Positions 33,377-46,047 are shown, counted from the first letter of the stretch. The stretch: DNA of 64,000 bases from Ophiocordyceps camponoti-saundersi (nom. inval.) (GCA_003339415.1 PDHQ01000097.1:55989-119988); one strand, 5' to 3'. Translations and numbers: made by a program. Notes: generated by a model not told the origin, from the letters alone.

Positions 33377-36137
33377 TCGTCCTAGGACCTGATAAATAAG
33401 GCTGCCGATAGTCCGGGCGGCTAGGTAATTTGGTGTTTTGTACGGATATATATAAGGGCCGCCGAGAGGGGGTACAGAGAGGAACCCACGGCTGCACCGT
33501 ATTTCCTAGGGAATAGAGGTAGCTAGAGGTTATTATAAGACCTTTATTTCTCCTATTCTAGAAGCCGGTGCCGCGTAGCGTGAGGCTGCAACCCGTGATG
33601 CCGGCTAGCAAGGCGAGGCTATATAAAGCTAAAGATAATAATAAGGTAGGATTCTATCTTAATTATCCTATTATAATAGTAAATCGCGATTAATCTAAAT
33701 AAGAGCTATACCTTTAGATAGAGCGGAAGAAGACGAGTCGAACGGTATTACTTTTATTTACTATAGCTTTCTAGATACGAAGTTATAAGGTGTTAAAGTT
33801 TTTACCGCTATCGCCCCCTTAATTTAAGGTTATTACTAGATATTTAGCAGACTTACGATCTTTAATCGACTATTACTTTACGTAGAAGAGAGATATAGAG
33901 AAGCTAATAGAAATATTCGAAAGCCTATCTACTAAGGAATTTAACGGCTATAATAATAAACTACTATAGGCAGTAATTACTTATAAAAAGGAGCGATTAA
34001 TCTAAGTATATATTATAACGCTTACTATAGTATTTTATCCGGATATTATACTCGGCGCTACGTTTTATTACGATATATCCCTCCTTTTTAGGAAAGCCGG
34101 ATACTATATAATTTGCTAGGGATTAGGTTCCTAAGCTTATATCTTCTATATTTTAGCTAAACGCTAACTAGAGACCCCCCCCTTTTTCCTCTTTTTATTA
34201 ATATTAATAATATTAACACTATTATTAATATCACGATAATCCTAACTAATTTATCTATTAAGATATATCCGGACTATGCCCCCTACTAATAATGCCTTCT
34301 TATACGGGCCCTATACTCTTAGTTCCTAGCGATAGTTATCTTCCTTAGCCTTAGGGCTAAGGAGGAGGCCGAGGACGATAGGATACCTTAGTAGCCGACC
34401 CCCCCTATAATGCCTCTCCCTCGTCCGATAACGCCGCTATCGATAATAACCCCCCCCTCGACCCCTACGATAGACCTAGCCGATCTCGAGGCGATAATAG
34501 AGTCGTTCCCCGAGCCCCCCCCCTTCCGCCTGCCGCCGCGGGGCCCGCTCGAGCCGCTGCCGCCTCCTCCACCGACGCCGGTAGCGCCGCCGCCGGCTAA
34601 GGTAAAGCTATCGCTAATTTAGTAGCAGGCTAGGCACCCGGCCCCGGCGGCCCTTCGTCGCCCCTAGATATAAGACTAGGGGCCGGCCAAGGAGAGGGTA
34701 GATAGGAGGGGGCTTAGGGCGATAACGATAACGTTAACGCTAAGGGAGAGGATATAGAAAAGGATATGCCGGATAAAGCTATCACGGTAAGGAAAAAATC
34801 AGCCCTAACGATAAGGGACTAACGGCTTATAATTAGGACCCTTAAGGAGGCCGGGGGTATATTAAATAATAATATCGCTATTACCCTAAAACTTATATAA
34901 CGGTAGGTAAGTTAACTACTTAATTACGGCTATCTTAATCCCCTAATCTTAACGTATTTATCTTCCTAGGTTTCCTACGCTCTTCGTTAACCCCTCGAGC
35001 TAGGATATTATAATTATAGCCGCCCTCTAATTATCCCTCCGGATATAAGGGACCGGTTTAAAGAGCTGATTAATACGCTACGGAAGGTAACTCGATTTAT
35101 AGCCCCCTATAAGCTACGTGATACTATCCCTAAGCTATTACCGTATAGCCCGGGGGCTATTATAAGAGCCCTAAAGTCGGTGGGAGCCTGCCGTAAGAGA
35201 TAACGTAGCGCTATTTATCTACCCCCTAAAGCCCGGGAAAAGAGGCTTTAATTCGCCCTCGAATATTAATATCTTACGAAGGAAGATTAGGCTACGTAGA
35301 TATGGTCTAATAAGACCTAGGTTAATAGTATTAGAGAGCGTGGTTAGGTTACCCTCTTCGAGGGTAAGTTATCCCTTTCTTTTTCCCCTTTCTTTTTCCC
35401 CTTTATTTTCCCCCTTTATTTTTCAAGGCTACGATATTCCCCTCCCTTATCCGGCTTTTATATATAAAGCTTACTAAATTCTAGACGATAACCCGATTAA
35501 ATTTGCATATATTAAATAGAAGGCTAACGGATAGATATTTTAGGGTTATTTCCGGGGCCGTAAGAGGGGCCCGGGCCTTATATAGTAGAAGGGCTAGGGC
35601 ATAATTAAGGGGGAGGGCTATCGTGAGAGAATTTTGCCCCTTTTTGCAAGCTTCTAAAGGCGTTAGCCGGCTAAGGTATCTATAATTTAATAAGATAACG
35701 CCCCTATATATAAAGTAAAGGCTACGATAGATCTTATCGCGACCTTATTCCCCGGAGGTAACCTAGCTAAGTAGCCGGCCCGTAGCCCTGATCTCTCCCC
35801 TATTAAGAACGCCTAGTCGTAGATAAAGTTTTCTATCAATTAGAGATATCCCGAGGGCAGGCTAAGTAGCAAGGACCTTAAGATAGCCGTGATAGAGGCA
35901 TAGGAGTCGTTAAGCGGGGATTATTTTAAATCCTTTATTAACTTAATACCTAAGAGGATTAAGGCCGTAATCGAGGCTAAAGGGGGGCATATAATTTACT
36001 AGAAAATACTAAAAATAGCGTTATTAAGCCTAATCGTTAGCCTCACTCGTAGCCTTACTACCGGGCTATCAGAAAATACTAAAAACGTCCCCTATAAGCC
36101 TAACCTATAGCCTTACACTCTCACTATCTTATATTAA

Positions 36138-36336
36138 CCTGTAGATACCTCTCTTCCCTAGGAAATACGGCTCAGTTATAGGTTCCCTCCTGTATCCCTG
36201 TGACCCGGCCTGCCCGGCTTAATTGGCTGAAATAAGCTCTCAAAAACACCAAAAACGGGCCCCTTGACCCTCCCTAGCCCCCCCCCCCCCTCCCCCCCTC
36301 TCCCTTGGCAGACAAACATTCACGTAGATAGGTGTA
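36138..36336 (-). repeat. Right terminal inverted repeat of the 3.1-kb element
   Basis: Reverse complement of the left arm; it includes the poly-C run at about 36279-36291. The inner edge begins CCTGTAGATACCTCTCTTCC. Confidence 0.8.
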
Positions 36337-37391
36337 TGTATATATTTGACGTCACAAACCTGTGAGGGCCAAGGCCCCCTCGCCTCCCGAGGGGCATAAA
36401 ACGCTGCACACGCCTTAGATACTATATACATAGCACCTAAGTGGGCAGACTTCGAAGCTATCGCGTACATATGTATGTCCTTCAAGACCAAGCTTTTGCG
36501 TCAATCGCAGCCGGGCCAGCGATCTCGAGAGCGTATAGCTAAGGGTAGGCCCGAAGGCATACTGCCGGAAGCCCCGGCTCTTGAGATCCCTTTCTTTCGA
36601 GGTCCCTTGCCCACCTTCCTACTAGAAAAACGACCGGAATTCTCCCCTATCCTTCCTTAAGCCCCGGTCCCTGGTCCCGTGGTATTGCAGGTATAGCGTA
36701 GCCGATGTCTAGCTATTAGAGGAAGGTATAGAAAGCGTAGGGGAAAAACCCCGTAGGGGATAACCTAGCATAGTCGAATTTGTTGAATAACGCCTGCCTA
36801 GAGGCAATCGGTTGGCTAGCGAGGTAACGGCAGCAGAAAGAGTAGGTACCTAGGTAGCCGGGGGTCGTAACGATAGTGAACTTCCCAGTAATCCTATCGT
36901 CGAGCCGTAGGGAGTGAATTCCTTGTTACGCGGGAGGGAATGGGCAGAAGGTGCTGAGATCAAAGGCCCTTTGGGTATCGGTTATGTCGTGGTAACAGCA
37001 TAGTAACACTACCGAACCATAATAGCTCCGGAAAGCTGAAATTTTTTTCGGGGGAGTCGTGAGTAGGTACCTACCATTTAAGGTCGAGAGGGGGGGTTCG
37101 CATTTGAGACGCGACCCCCCTAGACTCTAGTAGACAAATGCCTCCAAACCCCCTGTCCAACCCCACTGTCTAAACCCCCCTCTCCCCCGAGGAGGGAGTA
37201 CGTAATTTCAGGTAAGCAACCACCTGTTAGGCTGCTACACTCGTTTCGACTAACCCCTTGCCCTTGCTTCGCCCTCGAAAGATCGACTTCACTTCACTCA
37301 TATCATCTTCCACTGCCTCGACACCTCTATTCTCTTGCGTCCCACTGGTCTTGGTAACTTTGCGCCTGGTTTTATAACTTCTGCCGTCGAT
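36337..37391. other. Unassigned sequence and SEC9 promoter
   Basis: About 1 kb with no domain-bearing frame. Includes a TACCTAGGTA palindrome near 36846, C-rich blocks around 37110-37190, and from 37200 the promoter and leader of SEC9, with a pyrimidine-rich stretch before the start codon. Confidence 0.5.
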
Positions 37392-38683
37392 ATGAAGAAA
37401 TTCGGCTTCGGTAAGAAGGGCGACGACGCCGAGGACTCGGACCGCAACGCCCTCTTCGGTCGCAAGAAGGCATCTGATGCACCGACCTCGGATAATCCAT
37501 ACGCACAAAGTGGCGGCAATGAGGCTTACATAGACACTGCACCATCTGGAAACATGACTCCCTACCGACAGGCACGATCCGGGCTCTCCGCAGGCCCTAC
37601 GGGACCTGCGCGCGCCGGCTTGCAACCATCAAGTAGGGGTGGAGGATATGGGAATCAGCCGATGTCGAGATACGGCAGCAATCGCAACGAACCTGACGGA
37701 TCATATGGCTCGCATCGTTACAATCAGGCACCTGGTAGCAGGGGTCCGAATGGCTATGGAGGATTCGGCCGTGCCACTGACAACGTCTCAGATGACAATC
37801 GCGAAGCCCTTTTCTCCGGAGCCCGTGAGCGTGTAGCCCAGAGACAGCAGACAACCGCATCTTCCTACGGAGAGGACGGATCAAGCGGTGGATCCTATGG
37901 TGGTTACGGCGCGCAACGAGAGTTGACAGAAGAGGAGCAAGAAGAAGCCGATTACCAAGCTATCCTAGCAGAGAAGAGACAAATTCAGCAGGAAAGCGCT
38001 TCTTCTGTTTCTCGATCGGTGCAGATGGCCCGACAGGCAACCGAAGTCGGGCAGGCAACACTTGCTCGTCTTGGTGCTCAAGGAGAACGCCTGCACAACA
38101 CTGAGAAGAACCTCGATCTAGCCGCGAATCAAAATAAAGTTGCTCAGGATAGGGCTGCTGAACTCAAGACACTCAATCGAAGCATGTTTGCCGTGCATGT
38201 CAGTAATCCGTTCACCTCAAAACAACGTCAGCAACGAGCCGACGACCAGGTGATGAGCCGCCACCGAGCGGAACGCGATCAGCGAGAGGCTACTAGACGA
38301 GAAGGTTATCACGCAAGCCAACGGATGGAATCCACATTCTCGGAACTGGACGCTGCGCGCAGCAAGGCACGACCGCAAGCTCGCAAGAAGGATCATGGCA
38401 AGTTTAACCTAGATGACGAGGAGGGTGCCGACGAGCTTGAGGATCAGATCGACGACGGCCTTGACGAGCTTCAGACGCATGTTTCTATGATGAACATAGT
38501 CGGGCGGGCAATTAACAAGGAGGTCGATTCTCAGAATAAGCAAATCGACAGAATTATGAACAAGGTGCGTTGGTGGATGTCATCTGACATTCAAGCTTGG
38601 CATGACTAAATTCCTTTTTTCAGAGCGACGCGGTTGATGACGCCACAAGAATGAACAGAGAGCGTCTGGCTCGGATCAAGTGA
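37392..38683 (+). CDS. SEC9: SNAP-25-type t-SNARE SEC9
   Basis: Two exons, 37392..38564 and 38624..38683, give 410 aa. The 59-nt intron sits inside the second SNARE motif, and reading through it would replace the last 20 residues. Residues 1-175 are Gly/Ser/Tyr/Asn-rich and probably disordered. The first SNARE helix (about 177-265) has its central Gln in GAQGERLHNTEKNL. A VSNPFTSKQ linker follows, and the second helix (about 346-410) has its central Gln in DSQNKQIDRIMNKSDAVDDA. Two Q-SNARE helices without a transmembrane anchor define the Sec9/SNAP-25 family, which pairs with Sso and Snc proteins for exocytic vesicle fusion at the plasma membrane. Convergent with RAD54. Confidence 0.95.
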
Positions 38684-38914
38684 ACGAGTCAATTAACGAC
38701 TGTTCTATGTTCGATTACACGGCTGCAGTTCTTAAGTTTTTCCGTTGGTCGGATGGGAGTCAAATTGATTATTAACTCATGTAGGCTCTGGTAATGAAGA
38801 GTGCCTAAAGTGATTTTGGTCATCTATATCGCCTTGAGGGGCTGCCTTGGAGGTAGAGCCATCTAGCTAGGGGGAATTGTTTACAACAAAGAGGCGTTGG
38901 ATCTACTCCCGATC

Positions 38915-41254
38915 TCAGTGCGATATATACTGAAATACGGCGGAGACTTCAGGCAAGCCTTCCTCTTGTCTGAGTAGCAGATCTTGTATCACCTTGAGCC
39001 CGTTGTTATTGAAATGATTCCATGTGCTGGTGTCGCCGTAAAGCATTGCTGAAGCTTTAAGGAACTGTTTCCCATCTTGCTTGCATCTTTTGCACTTAAA
39101 GGTGTCGTGCGTGTCACTCCTGGTACCAGGTCGGTATTGAAAGAGCTCCCGTAGACCATCCAGCGAAAAATGACGTTCAACATCTTCGGCTGAGTCGACG
39201 ACGCACGATGACAAGCTTTGTTTATGAGATTGTCGCTGAAATATCTTCTCCTCGATAGTACCAGTCGTGATGAACCGATAAACAAAGCAGTCCTTTTTCT
39301 GACCATCCCGCCAGACTCGAGCCAACGCTTGCTGGTCTGCTGCAGGATTCCAATCCGGATCGAAAAGAACTAAGCGGTTGGCTCCGATGAGGTTGATGCC
39401 ACAGCCTCCGGCCTTGCTGCTTAGCAAGAACACGAATTCGTCTCCTTGGGCGTCATTGAATCGATCAACCAGTCTTTGTCTCTTGTTAACGTTCATGGTG
39501 CCATCTAGTCGCAAGCAGGGATATTGGCGGGATTTGCACAGACGCTCGAACAGATCCAGTGTAGAGGTGTAATTACTTATGAGAACGATCTTGTCGTTGG
39601 TATCCCGGCGGATTCGGGCGAGCATCCGGTCGAGAACCTGCATCTTACCCGAGTATTCGGGGTTAATGTGGCGGTCTCGCCCTCTCGCCTCCCTTGCAGT
39701 GTACCCTTCAGGAAAGCAAGTCTCCGAGCCAGGAAGATCTTCTGTCAAAGTCAACAAGTCGGGGTGGTTGCAGAGCTTCTTCAGGATATTGATCGCCTTC
39801 AACGGCTGACTGCCTTTTCCACGGAGTAGAGCTTGGATATCGGGGCTCGTGATGAAATAGTTATACAGTCTCAGCTGGAAGGAAGCAAGATTGCAAAATA
39901 CAACGTGCTCATATTTTATCGGCAGATACTTGGACAGAATGTCGTTGGTGCGTCTGATGAGAAATTTGTTCACAATTCCGAGGAGCTCAGTCGTGCATTC
40001 GTCTCCCCGCTGACGATCAGACTCTGACGCATCCGCATCACGACCACGCAAAATTGGTATTTCGAAGCGTTTGCGAAACTCCGTGCGGGAACCCAGAAGG
40101 TTCGGGTTGGCGAAACTTGTGAGAGAGAAGTACTCGGTTAGGTCGTTCTGAATCGGCGTTCCCGTCAGAATGACACGTCTTGTCACGTTGAGGCTATTGA
40201 GAGCGCTGAACGTATTGCTGTCGCTATTCTTCAGGCGATGACCCTCGTCACAGAACAAGAGTCCGATCTTAGTATGCTTCAGTGCTTCCACGTTGAGGCG
40301 CAACGTCTCGTACGAGACGATGATACAAGGTCGGGTGACAGCACGTCCGGAGGCAATACCCCATTGGCGAAGCTGACGCGTCAACTCTTCTTTGGAGGCT
40401 TTTCCGTCGATGGCAAACGGGGTAATGGCGCTGGCGCCGAGCCACTTCGTTAGCTCGTTAGCCCAATTTTTGACCAGGCTGGCCGGGCACACCACAATGG
40501 CTTTCTCAATTGTCGGCTTGCCGGCATCGGGTGACTGCTTCAACAATGTCCACAAGAGAGTAATGCATTGCAATGTCTTGCCCAGGCCCATCTCGTCGGC
40601 CATGATACATCCGTTTGCCCTCTCTTCGACCATTCCTGTAACGCAACGGTACATGAACCTGACACCGCAAACCTGATGAGGACGAAGGACTTTCGCGAGC
40701 CTTGGGTCAAGGACCACAGGAACTCGTGCTTGGGCTTTGCTGACGTTATTCTTCAATCCGAAGATCTCGGCTAATGTCTTATGAACCAGGGGCCTCTTCT
40801 TCATGGAGCTTGATGGTGCAACCTCTGTCTTCGGTTTGTTATGGGCCGGCAGTGGCTTCTCAGGCCTGTCATCGATCGTTGGGTCGTATAGTACGATGGC
40901 AAACTCGCCCGTGGGATCGTGTAATGGTTTCGGTGAAAAGACTGCGCCCCTCCTAAGCCCAAGCGTAGGAGGAGGACGATCTGGGTCGTAGGCAGCACTT
41001 TTCTTATCTTGAAGGGGGATAGAAAAGGCTTGTCGGAAAACCACATTCTTACTTTTCGCCTGAAACACAGGGAATTTGTTAGCATCGCGGATGGCAAGTA
41101 CCATGCGCTCATCGTTTGTTCTGGCACCATCTATTTCTGCATTGGTGTCGGTGTCTTGATAGTCAACTTTTCTTCGTTTTCTGACAGGTCGATCTGGAGC
41201 CGAACTTTGACGGACCGCAGTGGGGCATTTGAATGGCTTTGATAGACGGCTCAT
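38915..41254 (-). CDS. RAD54: RAD54 family Swi2/Snf2 DNA translocase
   Basis: Single open frame of 779 aa on the minus strand. A basic N-terminal segment (VRKRRKVDYQD, about 24-34) precedes RDANKFPVFQAKSKNVVF, a block conserved in Rad54. Helicase motifs in order: ADEMGLGKTLQC (Walker A, about 219-230), DEGHRLKN (about 335), LTGTPIQNDLTEYFSL, FLIRRTND, SSKAGGCGINLIGANRLVLF and ARVWRDGQKK. The C-terminus has a CKRC...C-type cluster. Rad54 is the ATP-driven partner of Rad51 in homologous recombination, moving on duplex DNA and remodelling chromatin in the nucleus. It shares a 341-bp promoter with RPN9 that carries cell-cycle-type boxes. No intron is required, and the length is close to the family's usual. 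Confidence 0.95.
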   Translation of the reverse strand: MSRLSKPFKCPTAVRQSSAPDRPVRKRRKVDYQDTDTNAEIDGARTNDERMVLAIRDANKFPVFQAKSKNVVFRQAFSIPLQDKKSAAYDPDRPPPTLGLRRGAVFSPKPLHDPTGEFAIVLYDPTIDDRPEKPLPAHNKPKTEVAPSSSMKKRPLVHKTLAEIFGLKNNVSKAQARVPVVLDPRLAKVLRPHQVCGVRFMYRCVTGMVEERANGCIMADEMGLGKTLQCITLLWTLLKQSPDAGKPTIEKAIVVCPASLVKNWANELTKWLGASAITPFAIDGKASKEELTRQLRQWGIASGRAVTRPCIIVSYETLRLNVEALKHTKIGLLFCDEGHRLKNSDSNTFSALNSLNVTRRVILTGTPIQNDLTEYFSLTSFANPNLLGSRTEFRKRFEIPILRGRDADASESDRQRGDECTTELLGIVNKFLIRRTNDILSKYLPIKYEHVVFCNLASFQLRLYNYFITSPDIQALLRGKGSQPLKAINILKKLCNHPDLLTLTEDLPGSETCFPEGYTAREARGRDRHINPEYSGKMQVLDRMLARIRRDTNDKIVLISNYTSTLDLFERLCKSRQYPCLRLDGTMNVNKRQRLVDRFNDAQGDEFVFLLSSKAGGCGINLIGANRLVLFDPDWNPAADQQALARVWRDGQKKDCFVYRFITTGTIEEKIFQRQSHKQSLSSCVVDSAEDVERHFSLDGLRELFQYRPGTRSDTHDTFKCKRCKQDGKQFLKASAMLYGDTSTWNHFNNNGLKVIQDLLLRQEEGLPEVSAVFQYISH

Positions 41255-41595
41255 GATGCTAAATACCCAGATATGTATCTCATCAACAGCTAGCAGTCAA
41301 TGCGGTGAGAAGGAGCAGAAGGCAAGTTTGGTTTCGTTCCCTGAAATTGGAGGCAGAGGCGGATCGCAGGCGAGACTGTCCGTACACAGATGATAGATGG
41401 AACGCGTCGAGAGTGCGTGTGAAGCCAAGGAAAAGACGCGAAAGCACGTGACGCTCTTGTCCATGATTGGACTACTGGATTAGTCATTTCAGCTGTGATG
41501 AAATGCTGTCCCCGTAGCCATCCAACCTTTCTGTCGTCAACAGGCAAGATCGGTTAGGTCTACCGCTTACAGTCCCATCACTATACCTTGTCACC
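41255..41595. promoter_or_regulatory. Divergent promoter between RAD54 and RPN9
   Basis: 341 bp between divergent start codons. It contains ACGCGT (41402-41407), GACGCGAAA (41436-41444, MBF/SBF-like) and CACGTG (41445-41450). No gene. Confidence 0.55.
41402..41407. promoter_or_regulatory. MCB-type box ACGCGT upstream of RAD54
   Basis: The palindromic hexamer is the MluI cell-cycle box bound by MBF in yeasts, where DNA replication and repair genes are G1/S-regulated. It lies about 148 bp upstream of the RAD54 start, with a related GACGCGAAA 30 bp further away. A single site could also be chance. Confidence 0.45.
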
Positions 41596-42859
41596 ATGAA
41601 TACCGAATCCATCCCTGAATTTCTTGCGGAACAGCGGGATAAAGCACCGGAACAGCTCCAAAGCCTCTTCCTCGACTTTGAAAATCTTTGGGAGCGAAAG
41701 CTTTGGCACCAGCTTACCGAGGCCCTCATTCAATTCTTCGACCATCCCGACAGTGCGCCACAGCGGCTACCTTTCTACAAGACCTTCATACTCAATTTCG
41801 CCGACAAGATCAATCAGTTGAAGCTGGTTGATCTGGCGCTGAAGGCTGGGACTCAGTGTAAAGGCATGTTGAAAGGGGCTGAAGGGGCGTAATGCGCAGT
41901 CGATGGGCGCCACTAACTACCTCTCTAGACGATCAAGAACGCTTAGAATTCCTGCAATCGGTAGCGAAGAGGGTAGATGCAGAGAACTCTCAGGATTCTC
42001 TCGTATTTGCCTCCGTGGCCGTGGCCCGGGTGAAGCTCAACCTCAACGAGCTCGACGAAGCGAGGAAGGATCTGGATTCCGCGGAGAGGATCCTGGACTC
42101 CTTTGACTCGGTTGAGGCTATCGTCCATGCGGCTTTCTACGATGCCAATGCAAGCTATTATCAGGTATTGCTCCCGCGATCATCTTGAGAATCTGGACTG
42201 ACCAATTGCAACAGCGCAAGATGGATTATGCGAATTACTATCGCACCGCTCTCCTGTATCTTGCCTGCATAGACTTGAGCTCACTGTCAGCTGAGGAGCG
42301 GCATCGCAGAGCTTACCATCTCAGCGTAGCCGCGCTTGCGTCAAACAGTATTTACAACTTCGGCGAGCTGCTTTTGCATCCCATACTTGACGCTCTTGCC
42401 CAAAGCAAAGAGGATGCGTGGCTGCGAGAGCTTCTTTTTGCCTACAACCGTGGCGACCTTGACGGCTACGAGAGCTTGTCTAACAATATCACATCTAACA
42501 AGCTACTCAATGAATACTCTCCTCATCTGCAACAAAAGATTTACCTCGCCGCGCTTACTGAAGCCGTTTTTCAACGACCACCCCATGACCGAACTATGAC
42601 TTTCGCAACCATATCGCAGGAAACAAAGGTTCGTTCTGATGAGATTGAGCATCTCATCATGAAGGCTTTAAGTTTAGGCCTTCTGCGCGGAAAGATTGAT
42701 CAGGTCGACAAGATCGCGCGAATCTCGTGGGTGCAACCGAAGGTACTTGACATGAAGCAGATTAGGAATATGAGGCAGCGACTCCTCGACTGGGATTCCA
42801 ACGTCAATCAACTAGGAAATTGGATCGAGGCTGCTGGTAATGACGTTTGGGCAGCATAA
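41596..42859 (+). CDS. RPN9: 26S proteasome regulatory subunit RPN9 (PSMD13)
   Basis: Three exons, 41596..41857, 41929..42164 and 42215..42859, give 380 aa, the normal size. The first donor GTAAAG splits a Tyr codon and joins to read AGTQYDQERLEFLQSVAKR. The N-terminal part is a helical-repeat solenoid (LFLDFENLWERKLWHQLTEA; AFYDANASYYQRKMDYANYY). The C-terminal third is the PCI domain (TFATISQETKVRSDEIEHLI, then ARISWVQPKVLDMKQIRNMR). Rpn9 is a non-ATPase lid subunit of the 19S particle that supports lid assembly and ubiquitin-conjugate degradation. Divergent from RAD54, convergent with SYF1. Confidence 0.95.
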
Positions 42860-43061
42860 GGAAAGGCTCAATCACGGAGGGAGCAAGCCACCGACAGCAT
42901 GACTGAGAGTTATACTAGTCGACCATAGCACAGCTCGCCCTAGAGGCGTAACAAGTAGAGTTTAAGGTGCAGCAGCACGTCAAACATTCATGGCGCAAAG
43001 CAGAATTCATCTTCTCCGCAGCCACGTTAAGAAGAGCGATTGTTTCCTGTCGCTACCACCT

Positions 43062-45622
43062 TCATTTGTCACCCGATACGTCTATATCAATGGCATCTGG
43101 GTTCAGTGGCTGCTTCGCCTCTGCTGCCGCACTCTGCGTCGCATGGTTACCATCTCCAGGCACGACAAATCCTTCGGGTGCCGTTCCCTGGCCTTTCTCG
43201 TACAGACTGTCATGAAATGCATCATCGAGTCGTTGCTGACTGCGGGCAAGGGCCTGCGACGCAATGAAGTTGACATCAGTGTTGTACTGCGCTTGTACAC
43301 TGCGCTTAATGCGAAGCATTTCCTTGAAGGTGTCCTCGTTTCCGTGCTTGACCTCGAATTGCTCCCATTTCATCCAGAAATCTGCATTTGTCCGCGGGTC
43401 GCAGAACTGGGAGGCGTGACCGTAAATGGCTCTCGCGCGGTCGATTTCACCCAATCTTTTCTCCATGTCTGCGAACTTGAGACACATCTCCTTAGCCTCG
43501 GCATCGGGTAATGCGGAGATCGCCCTTTCGTAGATCGGTCTAGTGGATGGGAGTCCGAAGTTGGAGGCCGATTTTGTGATATAGAAGTTGAACATTCCTG
43601 CGCGATCCTCCTCAGCGACTGCACGGGTTGCCCTCTCGTATATGCGCATCGCATGCCTAGCAAGACCCCGCTCTTCTTCCAAATTGCCATACATAAGAAA
43701 AATGGTCTTGGCAAACTTCGGCGGACAGTCTTCGACGGCCTGCTCAAATAAGTCCCGTAGCCTCTCTATTCCAATTTTCCTGTCAACTGCTTTGGTGAGA
43801 TATAAGTTCCATAGCTCGAAGGCCACAGGATAGGTAAAAAGGTCCAAGCCGCGCTCGTAAACCTTGAACGACTCTTCAAAGTATTGATGCTCTTCCAGAA
43901 GATTCGCATAGTTCACAACCGTCTGCGGCGTCGCGATGCGGAGCTCGAATATCCTCTCGTAAACCCTTTTGACCTCCTCCAAGGAAGATACGCTCTCCAC
44001 CAAGTCAACGTAGAAACTCCAGAGCTTCCAGCATTTATGCAAACGTTGCTGCGGAGATAAGCTTTCGTCGAAGTAGTCAATGTTGGATCGCTTCGGTGCT
44101 TGAACGGCCTTAGCCATGACTCGAACGGCACCATCAAAATTGTCGTTGCGAAGCTCCATTTGTGCCCATTCAATCCACATATCTGCAAGCTCCGTGACGG
44201 ACTTGAACGGAACTTTGACGGCTTTCTCCATTATTACTCGGGCATTTCGCAAATCCTGACCTCGTTCGTAGAAACGTGCATAGTTGACCCAGATCTTGTG
44301 AAACGGCCCAATTGCTCGCTTCGGGTCGATAGCGGCGATTGCTTGGGTATAAGTCAGTACAAGCTCCTGCTTGTTATCGCCCCAAAGAGCGACTCTCTTC
44401 TCCCACTCAGAAACGTTATTAGGATTCTGTCGCAGAAGTACGTCGTTAATAAGGAAAGGCCGACGGTCCATTAGTTGCTCAAATCGCATCATCCTGATGT
44501 CCAGTTCGAAATCCGCGTCGTGGTCGAAACGATCTTTTTCAGCCCGCGTTGAAGCGGCGTCAATAAGAGTAGCGATGACAGACTCTTCGAACTCGGCATA
44601 CGCATCAAAAATGAGTGAAAAGTCCCGGATGGTGTGAGCACTTGTTACACCCTCCTCGAAGATATTTCGGGCCCGATCGAAGCTACCTTTTCGAATCCAG
44701 TAAGTGGCCAATCCGGTCCAAAACTTGCCACTCTGATCCGTGAAGCGCCTCAATCCGCTCCTTATAATACGATTGACGTCTAGGCCCGTTTCATGTTGCG
44801 TACAAATAAACGGTGCATGCTCAACGAGAACATCAACCATTTCGTTCCAAAGGTCAAAATGCCCCTTTCCTTGCTTGCTCGAGAACCGGACATTGTTCAA
44901 TAAGTCGATGTAACGCTTGACTGCTTCGGTATAAGCACCTGCTTCAAGTAGTAGTTCGATAAAGTCCTCGACATCTTCGGGATGCAATTGCAAGTAGCGT
45001 CTCCAGACTTTCAACGCTGTTTCGCCAGAGGCGGCCGCAGCGAGTTTCAGGTAGAGAATCCAAATGCGCTTGTGCTGAGTGACAGGCAGTGCCCTCAAAG
45101 CTCGATCGAAGGCCTGACGTACGACAGTGATGACAGGCTGCTGCATGAGAAACTGTAGATACATGCACCAAATCTCGGGCATTTTGTTGAGGAGGACCAA
45201 GGCTTTTTCAAACAGTGAGTTGATCTTTCGGTATTCGGCCTGAAAAGTAGCAGAATTGAGCCCAGATAAATGTTTCACTCGGAACGTGAGAAACTGAAAC
45301 GGTTCAGCATTGGTCATGATGTGAAAGGGAGATCTTAGGAACCATCTATACCATCTTCCAGAGTTTATAGGAGCGAGGTAATTGAGCGCATGCACGGGCC
45401 ATGACGGTGTTTATCTCGAAGACGGTTCCATGCCGAGACTTGAATTCGATGTATGTCTGCCACGGCTTGACACTTGCGGGGTCGCGCAGGATATCCTGTT
45501 CGTACGCGGCATCATCGCCGGACTAATTGTGGAATCATCAGCACGCCCTGAGGCACAAGGGACAGCTTCCATCAACTCACGACAACTTGCAGTTCGCCTG
45601 AGTCTAATGCGCATTCAGCCAT
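43062..45622 (-). CDS. SYF1: Pre-mRNA splicing factor SYF1 (HAT-repeat protein)
   Basis: Three minus-strand exons, 45581..45622, 45352..45522 and 43062..45293, give 814 aa. The 14-codon first exon and the 57-codon second exon restore the N-terminus (AAYEQDILRDPASVKPW) and join as LPRSYKLWKMFLTFRVKHL. The rest is a chain of half-a-TPR (HAT) repeats, with blocks such as KALVLLNKMPEIWCMYLQFL and RIWILYLKLAAAASGETALK and many repeats of the WxxYxxFE type. The C-terminus ends in a short acidic tail (DAIDIDVSGDK). Syf1 is a scaffold of the Prp19-associated complex (NTC) of the spliceosome, needed for activation and the first step of splicing. Taking the start inside the second intron would give a false N-terminus. 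Confidence 0.94.
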
Positions 45623-46047
45623 AGTCGGAAAGCGCGAGTTGTCCAGTCGTGACGGAGTAACTGTTAAAAACGTGTATAAAAATTCGTCTCGACCAGCCAT
45701 GCTTGTGTTACTACCTCAACTACCAGCCTACCTACCTATGTAAGAATATCCAGGGCTCGTTGAAGCGGAGATCATCATGTGACCCGCCCTGACTTATGTC
45801 ATCGAAGGGTCACCCCAGCTGAACAAACCCCCCTTCCCTCCTCCTAGGGGCATGAAGCACCGCCGAAGCGCCATTTTTCTCCTACCCTTCATCCTCTAGC
45901 TCTCGCCACGCTCTTCAGCCACACTTGGGATACCGATCTGCCTCGACATGCGTCTGGAGTTCAAGCGGCTTTGGATCGCAATTTAGTTCGGTTGATACCG
46001 TAACGCAGACTTCTTAACTTTAGCTGTCCGATTCCCCCGTGCCGTCT
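45623..46047. promoter_or_regulatory. Divergent promoter between SYF1 and the C2H2 gene
   Basis: 425 bp between divergent starts, with a CCTACCTACCTATG tract near 45730 and C-rich/pyrimidine-rich sequence at 45825-45900. No gene. Confidence 0.45.

Noticed and set aside
34410..34622. 70-codon proline-rich frame inside the 3.1-kb element
   Set aside because: Low-complexity GC-rich sequence surrounded by stop codons; no evidence it is a gene, only possibly a remnant.
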